Below, in pieces: positions 38,738-46,989 of a DNA stretch of 64,000 bases. Within the stretch, counting starts at the first letter, position 1. Every line of letters begins with the position of its first letter. This DNA comes from Methyloceanibacter stevinii. Lineage in GTDB: Bacteria; Pseudomonadota; Alphaproteobacteria; Rhizobiales; Methyloligellaceae. A program made the position numbers and the translations under genes. The stretch is taken from the NCBI RefSeq assembly GCF_001723355.1, contig NZ_LPWE01000013.1, positions 455,528 through 519,527 on the forward strand, written 5' to 3'. A model generated the notes under the pieces. It saw nothing but the letters and a program-made list of their open reading frames with translations, was not told the origin of the DNA and did not search any database.

Positions 38738-40136
38738 TACTGGCAAATTCTCACATAGCGCCGCTTGCGCATATCGAGATGGAAGTGATCGCGGTGCGCG
38801 GCGTTCGCTTCGGGACCGAGAACCGTCCAGAAGACCTTGCACGCATCCCCATGGATCGTCCGTAAGAAGCTCTTCGCCTCATCGCGGCTGAGATTGCCTC
38901 CGGGACTGGCCCCTCGGGCTCCTCGTCTTCGAGATCGGGCAATTCAGCAGGCGCGGCGAACACCGGCTTGAAGAACGGGTGCGTCGCCATTTCCCCGAAC
39001 TCGTCCGCCTCCTTGGTGAACTCCTTGTACTCGATATCCTCGTTCAGGACGCTGATGCCAGGCGTGCGGCTTCGCGGCGGCAAGGTGGAGTGATCGCGCA
39101 GCGGGTTCGGCCAAGGGGCTTGCGCCAGCTGCGGGCGGGTGGGCCGATAGCCGTAGGGCCAATTCCCGAGCACGGGGATCGTCTGACCCGACGCCATCAC
39201 GAACGCCTTGATGTCCAGGGCGTTCGCCTTCGCATGTTCGCTGAGCTTGGTGTCGGGCCGCCCATACTGGTTCCGGCACATGTACGACGCCGCGTTCTTG
39301 ATCTTCACGACGCTGCTTCCCAGCGCTTCGGCGGTCGGCTGTACGGAAGTCGCGAACCAATTGTGGAGCGTCGCGGCAACGGTGCAGTTGACGGTCGCCG
39401 GGGGCGACACGGCGATCTTCGGATGGTCGCCGATCGATTTCAGTTTGATTGGCGCCAACGACCCGCAAGCGCCTCTGCGGATCGGATCCAGATGCTCATA
39501 CTCCAAGTCGAGCCCGTCCAGCAGCTTGACGCATTGATCGAGCGCCGCTGCGACCTTGGGATCCACCGCGGCGTCCGGATCCTCACCGGTGCGCACCGGA
39601 TTGCGAGGAGGTTGCGGCGCCGGTTCGCCTGCAGTCTCCGACGCTGAAGCCTCTGCGGAGTCCTCGGGTGCTTCGGCAGTTTCCTCGGGGGCTTCAGCTG
39701 TTTCTTCTGCGCTTTCGACCTCCTCGGCATCTTCTGTCGGGGGCGCTTGCGTCGCCGCGGTGTCGGTTTCCGCCGGAGCAGCGGGAACCTCTGCTGGAGC
39801 GGTGGGAACGTCTGCTGCCTCGACCGGAGTCTCTTCGGGCGCGGCCTCGGCTTCAGCCGAAGGGACGGGGGGGGCCGGCTTCCGTAAGGGCAGACCCGGT
39901 TGCACCGGAGCGGACCGCTGTGGCGCGGCGCGGCGTTTGGGGCGGAGGTCCGGAACCGACAGGCCAAGGGTCTGGAAGGGGTTGAGGGGCCGTGCGATGA
40001 CCGGCTCCGCGATCGCGACGGCAACGTATAGGCCCGCCAGGAGCGGCGCCCACAGGATCGTTCCCCGGCGACGCGCACGCCGCCACCCCCGGTCCCTCCG
40101 TCCCGTCATAGCGGTCCTCGTCCGAAGTTGCCGCAT
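38738..40136 (-). CDS. Extensin-like secreted protein with Pro/Glu-rich region (3' frameshift)
   Basis: A roughly 465-residue exported protein of the extensin-like C-terminal domain family. A basic N-terminus and hydrophobic segment (ILWAPLLAGLYVAVAIAEPV) is followed by ~150 residues rich in Pro, Ala and Glu (EETAEAPEETAEAPEDS). The globular domain begins at VDPKVAAALDQC and includes CTVAATLHNWFATSVQP, YMCRNQYGRPDTKLSEHAKANALDIKAF. Its C-terminus is out of frame: after PVP the real end reads GGNLSRDEAKSFLRTIHGD through HRDHFHLD to RICQ, stopping at 38738. Restoring a G at 38902-38904 fixes it. The HxxHFHxD motif suggests a metal-peptidase-like fold. Confidence 0.82.
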
Positions 40137-40228
40137 GCGGATGGCTTGTGGTTTGCGTCTTGGAATGCTAGCTGCGCCGGACGAGCCAACCCCGCATCTT
40201 TTGCAGTCATTCTTGAGGGCTTACGCGT

Positions 40229-41305
40229 TTGTCCGAACCGCTTGGGATCACTTTCGAGGAACACGACCGCGCCGGCGTCGTGACGCTCGACCGGCCCGCA
40301 AGGCTTAACGCGCTGACGCGCGAAATGTTCGAGGCCTTGAGCGCCAACTACCGGCGCTGGGAGCCCGCTGCGCAGATTTACGGCGTGGTGATGGAGTCGA
40401 CCCACCCCAAAGTCTTCTGCAGCGGCGGCGATCTGAAAGTCCTGAACCAACTCAACCATGACGGTGCCGTAGACGAGATACGCGAATTCTACCGTTCTGC
40501 TTATACCCATGTCTGGGTCCTTGAGAAATTCATCCGGCCCAACGTCCCGCTGATCAACGGTCTCGCCTTTGGCGGCGGCATCGGAATTTCCCTGTTGGGG
40601 ACACATTGCATCGCCGGCGAGGGCTACCGGTTCGCGATGCCGCAAGTCGGGATCGGATTTCTGCCCGACATCGGAGGAACCTACTTCCTCCCACGCCTCG
40701 ACGGCTGGGTCGGTACGTATCTGGCTCTTACGGGAGCTGAGATCGGCCCTGCGGATGCACATCGTCTACGCCTCGTAACTCACTATATTCCATCGCCTTA
40801 TTTCGATGTGATCAAGACCTCGCTGGCCGACAACCATCCCATCGACCGCCTTCTCGACGGGCTGCACCAAGATCCCGGCGAAGGCGAGCTCGTGCGGCTG
40901 ACCCCCGCCCTCAATCGCATCTTCTCGGCCTCCACGGTTGAAGAAATCCTGGAGCGGCTCGATGCGGAGCCGGAAGGGCCCTATGAGACCTGGGCCAAGG
41001 AGACGGCCGCCACGCTGCGCCAGAAGTCGCCCACCTCGCTCAAGATCGCACTTCAGCAGATGCTGCGCGGCAAGGCGTTGAGCCTGGCGGAAGCCCTCCA
41101 GCTCGAGTTCCGTCTTGCATCCCACCTTGTCACGACGCCGGACTTCAAGGAGGGCATCGACGCTAAGATCGCCGGCAAAGGGCGAGCCCCCAAATGGACG
41201 CCGGAGACGGTGGCCGACGTTGACGACTCCCGCATTGCAAGCCTGTTCGAAACACCAGTGGATGGTGAACTCGAACTTAACGAGCCAAAGCAGATTTTCC
41301 AATAA
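40229..41305 (+). CDS. Crotonase-fold protein of the 3-hydroxyisobutyryl-CoA hydrolase group
   Basis: A 358-residue enoyl-CoA hydratase/isomerase superfamily protein of HIBYL-CoA hydrolase size (longer than the ~260 of hydratases). VVTLDRPARLNALTREMFEAL is the N-terminal crotonase motif, FCSGGDLKVL the oxyanion loop, and GLAFGGGIGISLLGTHCIAGE the second. In the active-site strand, FAMPQVGIGFLPDIGG, Asp147 is kept but the family's catalytic Glu is Gln139 (codon CAA), so hydrolase activity is doubtful. Start is TTG 40229 with GAGGG ~10 bases before. Divergent from the extensin-like gene. A role in valine catabolism would be an inference from family only. Confidence 0.85.
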   Translation: MSEPLGITFEEHDRAGVVTLDRPARLNALTREMFEALSANYRRWEPAAQIYGVVMESTHPKVFCSGGDLKVLNQLNHDGAVDEIREFYRSAYTHVWVLEKFIRPNVPLINGLAFGGGIGISLLGTHCIAGEGYRFAMPQVGIGFLPDIGGTYFLPRLDGWVGTYLALTGAEIGPADAHRLRLVTHYIPSPYFDVIKTSLADNHPIDRLLDGLHQDPGEGELVRLTPALNRIFSASTVEEILERLDAEPEGPYETWAKETAATLRQKSPTSLKIALQQMLRGKALSLAEALQLEFRLASHLVTTPDFKEGIDAKIAGKGRAPKWTPETVADVDDSRIASLFETPVDGELELNEPKQIFQ

Positions 41306-41345
41306 TTGTTGGAATCAAACGAGGTCGCGCAAACATCAACAAGAA

Positions 41346-41415
41346 TTAAGCTTAGAATTTTATCGACTCTTAAGCGTTCCAATTAAGCGCATCTTAGTCG
41401 GGAGGCTTTTATACT
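41346..41415 (+). promoter_or_regulatory. AT-rich promoter/operator region upstream of ldtR
   Basis: Against a G+C-rich genome this 140-bp gap is strikingly AT-rich. TTAAGC occurs at 41346, 41370 and 41383 (the last two as TTAAGCG), and TAAGCTTA is an 8-bp palindrome. A -10-like TATACT lies at 41410-41415, ~44 bp before the chosen ldtR start; no good -35 is visible. The repeats are candidate operator sites for LdtR autoregulation; that is inference. Confidence 0.45.
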
Positions 41416-41458
41416 CATCGCCAAGTTGGGGATAAACAACAACTAAATGGGGTTGGCG

Positions 41459-41968
41459 ATGAATGTAGCTCTGAAAATTGGAGCCGATGAAAGTGCTGTT
41501 GAGGAAAATGACCTCAAGTCTTCTTACATTGGCTCGTTGAAATTGATCGAGCAACTGCACCGGTTGCTTTTGGATGTCATCAAGGATGAGTTCGAGCGTC
41601 TTGGCCGCACGGACGTCAATAGTATCCAGGCACTGCTACTTTACAATATCGGCGATGACGAAGTCACGGCCGGAGAATTGACGGGCCGCGGCTACTATCT
41701 CGGCTCGAATGTATCCTACAATCTCAAGAAGCTTGTTCAGGCCGGCTTCGTGAATCATCAGCGTTCGACCACTGATCGACGTTCGGTACGTGTGAGTCTG
41801 ACTGAAAAAGGCCGTGAAGTATCCGACGTGGTCAACCGCTTGTTTGAGCGTCAACTCGGCTCGCTGGAGCAGGTCGGCGGCGTGGCACAAGACGATCTCG
41901 AGAGCCTGAACAAGTCGATGTTCCGCCTGCAGCGTTTTTGGTCCGACCAGATCCGCTATCAGCTCTAG
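41459..41968 (+). CDS. ldtR: MarR-family regulator LdtR
   Basis: A 169-residue winged-helix regulator of the MarR fold. LKSSYIGSLKLIEQLHRLLLDVIKDEFERLGR is the dimer helix. VNSIQALLLYNIGDDEVTAGELTGRGYYLGSNVSYNLKKL is the HTH with a very characteristic recognition helix, and STTDRRSVRVSLTEKG is the wing. This is the LdtR type known from Candidatus Liberibacter asiaticus and Sinorhizobium, which controls an L,D-transpeptidase and osmotic tolerance. The expected target gene follows 315 bp downstream. ATG 41459 (MNVALKIG) is preferred over 41447 because GGGG lies 6 bases before it. Confidence 0.88.
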   Translation: MNVALKIGADESAVEENDLKSSYIGSLKLIEQLHRLLLDVIKDEFERLGRTDVNSIQALLLYNIGDDEVTAGELTGRGYYLGSNVSYNLKKLVQAGFVNHQRSTTDRRSVRVSLTEKGREVSDVVNRLFERQLGSLEQVGGVAQDDLESLNKSMFRLQRFWSDQIRYQL

Positions 41969-41996
41969 AAAATTCGCCCTGGAAAAGAGTGTGGCT

Positions 41997-42025
41997 GGCC
42001 CGGGAGCCTGACGGCTCCCGGCGGG
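41997..42025 (+). terminator. Strong hairpin after ldtR, probable terminator
   Basis: CGGGAGCC (42001-42008) and GGCTCCCG (42013-42020) pair perfectly around TGAC, with outer GGCC/GGCC extending the stem. The following CTGTTTGG is only weakly T-rich, so termination efficiency is uncertain. Confidence 0.55.
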
Positions 42026-42269
42026 CCTGTTTGGCCTTGCCATATGCCTTCGCGGCGCAGCACTCAAATTCGCCTGATTTTTCCGTCATCTTACCCAAAT
42101 GACACGTGGGCCGTGCTTCGGCGCGGCAGTGAGGGACAATCGAGTCCAAGGGGCTGCAGATAGATCCGGCGGACCGGAGCAGGGCTCACCTTGCGCTGGT
42201 TAATGGTTTGTAAGGTTTCAGCCGGATTCAATGGCGCCCGAAACGGGTAGAGCTACGGCAGCATTCAGC

Positions 42270-42275
42270 TATACT
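42270..42275 (+). promoter_or_regulatory. Candidate -10 (TATACT) for ldtP
   Basis: TATACT matches the -10 consensus and the one found upstream of ldtR. Transcription would start near 42282. That would make ATG 42283 leaderless but leave a normal 31-nt leader with GGGAG before ATG 42314. A -35 was not identified. Confidence 0.35.
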
Positions 42276-42282
42276 AAAGCGA

Positions 42283-43689
42283 ATGGAGTTGCCGCAGCTG
42301 ACGGGAGCGGCGCATGCCCAAATTGAATGTGGTTTTAAGTACGGGTCACGCCTGACGATCGGTGGACTCGCGGTGACGCTGCTGTGCGTCAGCGCGCAGC
42401 CTCTGAGCGCCGGTCCATTCAACATGTTCAAGTCCCGGGACACCCAGACCGAAGCGGCGACGCAAGGGAGCGCTGGCGGAAGCGGTGGTCTCTTCGGCGG
42501 CCTGTTCAATGGCGGCTCGCGCAACACGCAGCCGCAAGGGGAGGTGACGAGCTCCGAATTGCCGACGGGCGATCCGGAAGTCGCCATGATCCTCAATCCC
42601 GGCCTCGGCACGCCGACCCTCGCTAAAGGAAACATCGCAGCGACCAGGACGGCCATACAGCAGTACCAGGCGATTGTTGCCCAGGGCGGGTGGCCGATGG
42701 TTCAACCGGTCGCGATGAAACCCGGACGGCGCGGCACCAATATCCAGACGCTGCAGCGCCGGCTTCAGATCGGTGGCGACCTGATGACCACGTTCGAACC
42801 GGGCCGCTATGACAACGCGACCGTCGCGGCCGTGAAGCGCTTTCAATACCGCCACGGTCTACCGGCCACGGGCGTCGTGGACTCGAAGGCCACAGTTGCG
42901 GCGCTGAACGTTCCGGCGAGCACGCGCCTGGCGCAGCTGGAGGCGAGCCTGAAGCGCCTCCAACGCCGAGCCGGCAAGACGACGAACCGCTATATTCAGG
43001 TGAACGTTCCCGCGGCGCAGGTGGAAGCGGTGCGCGGCGGACGTGTGGAACTGCGGAACACGGCGGTCGTCGGCAAGGTCGAGCACCAGACACCTACGCT
43101 GGCGAGCAAGGTCTCGCAGGTGAAGTTCAATCCCTACTGGAACGTGCCGACGAGCATCGTCAAAGCCGACCTGATCCCGAAGGGACGGCAGTTCGCCAGC
43201 CGCGGACAAGACATGCTTGCCGCCTATCACATGGAAGCCCTGGATCGGAACGGCCAGATCGTAGATTCCCGCACGATCGACTGGTACGGCAACGAGGTCT
43301 ACACCTACCGCTATCGCCAGAGGCCGTGGGAAGAGAACTCGCTGGGCTACATCAAGATCGATTTCCCGAACAAGGACGCGGTCTACATTCACGACACGCC
43401 GCTGAAGAGCCTGTTCGGCAAGGCCGTGCGCTTTGAGAGTCACGGCTGCGTCCGGACGCACAACGTCGATCGTCTGGCAGCTTGGGTTCTCGACAACAAC
43501 CCGTCCTGGAACCTGTCGCGCATCCAATCGCTGCGGCATACGGCAGTTCAGGAGAACGTTCCTGCCACGCAAACGATCGGTGTCTACTTCACCTATATCA
43601 GCGCGTGGGGCACACCGGACGGCTTGGTGCATTTCCGCCCGGACGTCTACAATCTCGACACGCGCGGAACCTACGCCTCGAACTACTAG
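42283..43689 (+). CDS. ldtP: L,D-transpeptidase with peptidoglycan-binding domain (LdtP-like)
   Basis: Exported YkuD-type enzyme that forms 3-3 crosslinks in peptidoglycan or attaches proteins to it; 468 residues in the open frame. SRLTIGGLAVTLLCVSAQPLSA is the signal core, a Gly-rich linker follows, and RRGTNIQTLQRRLQIGGDL ... AVKRFQYRHGL is a peptidoglycan-binding domain. The catalytic domain has VYIHDTPLKSLFGKAVRFESHGCVRTHN with His387 and Cys389. The better start may be ATG 42314 (MPKLNVVLSTG), which has GGGAG before it and joins this frame if one G is restored near 42344. Probable target of LdtR. Confidence 0.88.
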   Translation: MELPQLTGAAHAQIECGFKYGSRLTIGGLAVTLLCVSAQPLSAGPFNMFKSRDTQTEAATQGSAGGSGGLFGGLFNGGSRNTQPQGEVTSSELPTGDPEVAMILNPGLGTPTLAKGNIAATRTAIQQYQAIVAQGGWPMVQPVAMKPGRRGTNIQTLQRRLQIGGDLMTTFEPGRYDNATVAAVKRFQYRHGLPATGVVDSKATVAALNVPASTRLAQLEASLKRLQRRAGKTTNRYIQVNVPAAQVEAVRGGRVELRNTAVVGKVEHQTPTLASKVSQVKFNPYWNVPTSIVKADLIPKGRQFASRGQDMLAAYHMEALDRNGQIVDSRTIDWYGNEVYTYRYRQRPWEENSLGYIKIDFPNKDAVYIHDTPLKSLFGKAVRFESHGCVRTHNVDRLAAWVLDNNPSWNLSRIQSLRHTAVQENVPATQTIGVYFTYISAWGTPDGLVHFRPDVYNLDTRGTYASNY

Positions 43690-43735
43690 GCGCCTCATGG
43701 CAGCGCTCGAAGCGCTTGCGAGAACGCTCAATGTG

Positions 43736-43770
43736 GGCCGTTCCGGTTGGAAGCCGGAGCGGCCTTTCTT
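43736..43770 (+). terminator. Rho-independent terminator after ldtP
   Basis: GGCCGTTCCGG (43736-43746) pairs with CCGGAGCGGCC (43754-43764), with one internal T-G, followed by TTTCTT. Confidence 0.85.
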
Positions 43771-43859
43771 GTGTCCGCTTTGCGCTATCTGGCGCGCCTC
43801 CCGGCCCCTGTGGGCCGTGCCCGGGAAGGGCACTCCAATGAGGTTGAGAACAATCCTGC

Positions 43860-43892
43860 TTGACGAAAAGATTAGTAGTTACTAAATTAGTA
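43860..43892 (+). promoter_or_regulatory. Promoter with overlapping palindromic operator for the ArsR-type repressor
   Basis: A -35 TTGACG (43860-43865) is followed 17 bp later by TAAATT (43883-43888). Overlapping the -10 are three half-sites, TTAGTA-GT-TACTAA-A-TTAGTA (43872-43892), giving two overlapping perfect palindromes. Their place over the -10 and 28 bp before the repressor ATG is the classic layout of an ArsR-family self-repressed operator. Confidence 0.7.
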
Positions 43893-43920
43893 AGACCTAA
43901 TGAAAGGCCAATAGAGCACC

Positions 43921-44238
43921 ATGACAGGCGCCCCGAAGGATTTCGCCAAATTCGAAGCCAATGCCGCCCTTGTGGCGAGCATCTTGCGCGCACTCGCAAA
44001 CGAGCGCCGCTTGATGATCCTGTGCAAGCTGGCTGAATGGGGCGAGGCCAGCGTCAGCACTTTGTCGGAGGCGGCGGGCCTGTCCCAATCGGCAACGTCT
44101 CAGCATCTCGCCAAGATGCGGGATGAAGCGCTCGTCGATTTTCGCCGGGACGGTCAAACGGTTTGGTACCGCATCGCCGAGCCGCGCACCGAGCTTCTGC
44201 TCGGATATCTCCAGAAGCTCTATTGCCCCAACGACTAA
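43921..44238 (+). CDS. ArsR-family repressor, BigR/SqrR/YgaV-like sulfide sensor
   Basis: A 105-residue winged-helix repressor. LALANERRLMILCKLAEWGEASV carries Cys35 in helix 2. LSQSATSQHLAKMRDEALVDFRR is the HTH and wing. Cys102 is in the C-terminal YLQKLYCPND. The Cys spacing (67) nearly equals that of the persulfide-sensing pair in BigR and SqrR (66), and no metal-binding CxC of arsenic sensors is present. It would repress its own operon with the membrane rhodanese and release DNA when oxidised by sulfane sulfur. This reading rests on residue placement and gene context. Confidence 0.85.
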   Translation: MTGAPKDFAKFEANAALVASILRALANERRLMILCKLAEWGEASVSTLSEAAGLSQSATSQHLAKMRDEALVDFRRDGQTVWYRIAEPRTELLLGYLQKLYCPND

Positions 44239-44265
44239 CCCCAATTTTGGATCAGGAGCAGTACG

Positions 44266-44784
44266 ATGAGCCTTCCCACCATTAGCCCCCAGGACGCCAA
44301 GCGTTTGATCGACCAAGGCGGCACATTGGTCGACATCCGCAATGCCGACGAGCGCGCCCGCGAACTCATTCCAGGCTCGAAGCACGACGCTCTTTCGAAC
44401 CTCAACCAACTTTCGGACACGTCGGCGCCCATCATCTATCATTGCCGCTCGGGCGCCCGCACAGCGCAGAATGCGGCACGCCTCCGGGCGGCGGCGCCGT
44501 GTGAGGCGTACATCCTCGAAGGAGGACTGGAGGCCTGGCGCAAGGCCGGACTGCCGGTGCAAGTCGACAAGAGCCAGCCCCTTCCGATGCAGCGCCAAGT
44601 GATGATTGGCGCGGGCAGCTTGGTTCTCTCATTTGTCCTTCTCGGACTGTTCGTTTCGCCTGTGTTCTTCGCCTTCGCCGGCTTTGTTGGGGCAGGCCTC
44701 GTCTTTGCCGGAATCACCGGGATCTGCGGCATGGCCAAAGTGCTTGCGCTCATGCCTTGGAACCGCAGTGCGGTCGGCGCCTGA
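44266..44784 (+). CDS. YgaP-like membrane rhodanese (rhodanese + DUF2892)
   Basis: A 172-residue inner-membrane sulfurtransferase. Residues ~5-105 are a rhodanese domain with GGTLVDIRNADERARELIPGS and the active-site loop IIYHCRSGARTAQNA, in which Cys64 is the persulfide carrier. The C-terminal ~60 residues form two membrane helices (LVLSFVLLGLFVSPVFFAFAGFVGAGLVF and following) of the DUF2892 type. This is the domain order of E. coli YgaP, whose gene is also controlled by an ArsR-type YgaV. It starts 27 bp after the repressor and is probably in one transcript. Confidence 0.9.
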   Translation: MSLPTISPQDAKRLIDQGGTLVDIRNADERARELIPGSKHDALSNLNQLSDTSAPIIYHCRSGARTAQNAARLRAAAPCEAYILEGGLEAWRKAGLPVQVDKSQPLPMQRQVMIGAGSLVLSFVLLGLFVSPVFFAFAGFVGAGLVFAGITGICGMAKVLALMPWNRSAVGA

Positions 44785-45147
44785 CGTTCACGCCGCTTGG
44801 CTTGGCGCCCGTATCCCTCTTGTTAGGATCGGGAGCGCTGCCGGCCATCTTCATCGCCGTCATCGTTTTGATCCCGCGGCCGCATCATCGTGGCCGCGGC
44901 GCTCGCGCTTCTAGGCACGGGCTGAACAAGGGCCCGAATTTCACTTGCCAATCGGTGGGGGACGCCGTTTTTTCCTTTGCTCACAAATTATTCCGGGCAG
45001 CCCCGTTCTACGAATTGGGTGTTGCTAGCGTCGCCGTGCGACATGTGGTAGAGCCAGCCAAATCAGCCTGAACCCGCCACCTGAGCTCGTTTCAGCAGCG
45101 GTATTGCGCAGGCCCAAAACAAGTTTGAGCTCGAGGAGCAGTTTGAG
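44785..45147 (+). other. 363-bp gap between the rhodanese gene and glyA
   Basis: A hydrophobic reading frame (SLLLGSGALPAIFIAVIVLIP) is visible at about 44810-44880, but no good start or Shine-Dalgarno supports it. No riboswitch fold was recognised upstream of glyA. GAGGAG at 45134-45139 region serves glyA. Confidence 0.4.
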
Positions 45148-46428
45148 ATGACGGCCAGTGATTTTTTCAGCAAGCATGCAAAGGATTCCGACCCGGCGGT
45201 TTGGGGCGCGATCGAGCGCGAGGGGCAGCGCCAGCAAGACGAGATTGAGCTGATCGCGTCGGAGAACATTGTCTCGCAGGCCGTGCTGGACGCCGTCGGA
45301 ACGCTCCTCACCAACAAATACGCCGAAGGCTATCCGGGACGCCGTTACTACGGCGGCTGCCAATTCGTGGACGAGGTCGAAACGCTGGCCATCGACCGCG
45401 CAAAGCAGCTCTTCGATTGCGAATTTGCCAACGTCCAGCCCCATTCGGGCTCCCAGGCGAACCAGTCCGTCATGCTCGCCCTGATCAAGCCGGGCGACAC
45501 GATCATGGGTATGAGCCTGGCCGCCGGCGGTCACTTGACCCACGGCGCGCCGCCGAACGAGTCTGGCAAGTGGTTCAACGCCGTGCAATACGGCGTGACC
45601 AAAGACACCAACCTCATCGACTATGACGAGGTCGAGAGCCTCGCCAAGGAACACCAGCCGAAGCTGATCATCGCCGGCGGGTCCGCCTATCCGCGGCAGA
45701 TCGACTTCAAGCGTTTCCGCGAGATCGCCGATGCGGTCGGCGCCTACCTGCATGTCGATATGGCTCACTTTGCCGGCCTCGTCGCGGCGGGACTGCACCC
45801 GAGCCCGGTGCCTTATGCGGACATCTGCACCACCACGACGCATAAGACCCTGCGCGGTCCGCGGTCCGGTCTTGTGGTCTCGAACAATCCCGACATCGGC
45901 AAGAAGATCAATTCGGCCGTGTTCCCGGGTCTGCAAGGCGGCCCGCTGATGCACGTGATCGCCGGCAAGGCCGTCGCCTTCGGCGAGGCGCTGCAGCCGT
46001 CCTTCAAGGGCTACATCCAGCAGGTCATGGACAATTGCCGGGCCCTGGGCGAGACCCTGGTCGACGGCGGTCTGGCGCTGGTTTCGGGCGGTACGGACAC
46101 GCACCTCATCCTCGTGGACATGCGTCCCAAGGGACTGACGGGCAAGGCCGCCGAGGAAGCCCTCGGCCGGGCCTTTATCACCTGCAACAAGAACGGCGTG
46201 CCGTTCGATCCTGAGAAGCCCATGGTAACGTCGGGCATTCGCCTCGGTTCGCCAGCGGGCACCACGCGCGGCTTCGGTGTTGCCGAGTTCCAGCAGATCG
46301 GTGGCATGATCCTCGAAGTGCTCGACGGTCTCGTCGCCAATGGCGAGGAAGGCAACAGCGCCGTCGAGGAGAAGGTGAAGAAGCAGGCCATCGAGCTCTG
46401 CGGCCGTTTCCCGATCTACAAGGTTTAG
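45148..46428 (+). CDS. glyA: Serine hydroxymethyltransferase
   Basis: PLP enzyme interconverting serine and glycine with tetrahydrofolate, the main source of one-carbon units; central in serine-cycle methylotrophs as well. A 426-residue protein. [59 protein letters not shown] and the PLP-lysine motif [16 protein letters not shown] are all intact. AGGAGCAGTTTGAG precedes ATG 45148. It is followed by nrdR, 42 bp downstream, the standard order in alphaproteobacteria. Confidence 0.97.
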   Translation: MTASDFFSKHAKDSDPAVWGAIEREGQRQQDEIELIASENIVSQAVLDAVGTLLTNKYAEGYPGRRYYGGCQFVDEVETLAIDRAKQLFDCEFANVQPHSGSQANQSVMLALIKPGDTIMGMSLAAGGHLTHGAPPNESGKWFNAVQYGVTKDTNLIDYDEVESLAKEHQPKLIIAGGSAYPRQIDFKRFREIADAVGAYLHVDMAHFAGLVAAGLHPSPVPYADICTTTTHKTLRGPRSGLVVSNNPDIGKKINSAVFPGLQGGPLMHVIAGKAVAFGEALQPSFKGYIQQVMDNCRALGETLVDGGLALVSGGTDTHLILVDMRPKGLTGKAAEEALGRAFITCNKNGVPFDPEKPMVTSGIRLGSPAGTTRGFGVAEFQQIGGMILEVLDGLVANGEEGNSAVEEKVKKQAIELCGRFPIYKV

Positions 46429-46470
46429 GTTCGGTTCGGTTGGTGTTGACGAAGAGGAGGGCGATCGCCC

Positions 46471-46974
46471 ATGCGGTGCCCTTATTGCGGCAGCCCCAAC
46501 ACCCAGGTTAAGGACTCGCGCCCAAGCGAGGACCACACGACAATAAGGCGCCGCCGCGTCTGTGCAGACTGCGGCGGCCGCTTTACCACTTTCGAACGCG
46601 TGCAACTCCGTGAACTGACGGTCATCAAACGGAGCGGACGCCGTATCCCCTTTGATCGCGACAAGCTGATGCGCTCCGTCCAGATTGCGCTGCGCAAGCG
46701 GCCGGTCGACCCCGAACGGACGGAACGGATGGTCAGCGGCATCGTCCGCAGGCTCGAGAACATGGGCGAGAGCGACATCCATTCGGAGACCATCGGTCAT
46801 CTGGTGATGGAGGCGCTGAAGGGGCTCGACGACGTCGCCTATGTCCGCTTCGCTTCGGTCTATAAGAACTTCCGCGAAGCCAAGGATTTCGAAGCGCTGC
46901 TCGGGGAACTCGCCGGAACCGAAGGGGAAGACGGCGAGGACGATGCAGGCAGCTCGAACGCTCTCGACGACTGA
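46471..46974 (+). CDS. nrdR: Transcriptional repressor NrdR
   Basis: Represses ribonucleotide reductase genes in response to (d)ATP. A 167-residue protein. The N-terminal zinc ribbon has Cys3, Cys6, Cys31 and Cys34. The ATP-cone follows ([29 protein letters not shown] ... [19 protein letters not shown]). The acidic ~20-residue C-terminal tail is variable in the family. A strong GAGGAGGG precedes the ATG. It heads the riboflavin gene run, as in most proteobacteria. Confidence 0.97.
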   Translation: MRCPYCGSPNTQVKDSRPSEDHTTIRRRRVCADCGGRFTTFERVQLRELTVIKRSGRRIPFDRDKLMRSVQIALRKRPVDPERTERMVSGIVRRLENMGESDIHSETIGHLVMEALKGLDDVAYVRFASVYKNFREAKDFEALLGELAGTEGEDGEDDAGSSNALDD

Positions 46975-46989
46975 CCAAGGCGCGCTTTC

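Noticed and set aside
44757..45071. Hydrophobic short ORF between the rhodanese gene and glyA
   Set aside because: The hydrophobic stretch could be a remnant membrane protein, but start, Shine-Dalgarno and homology are all lacking.
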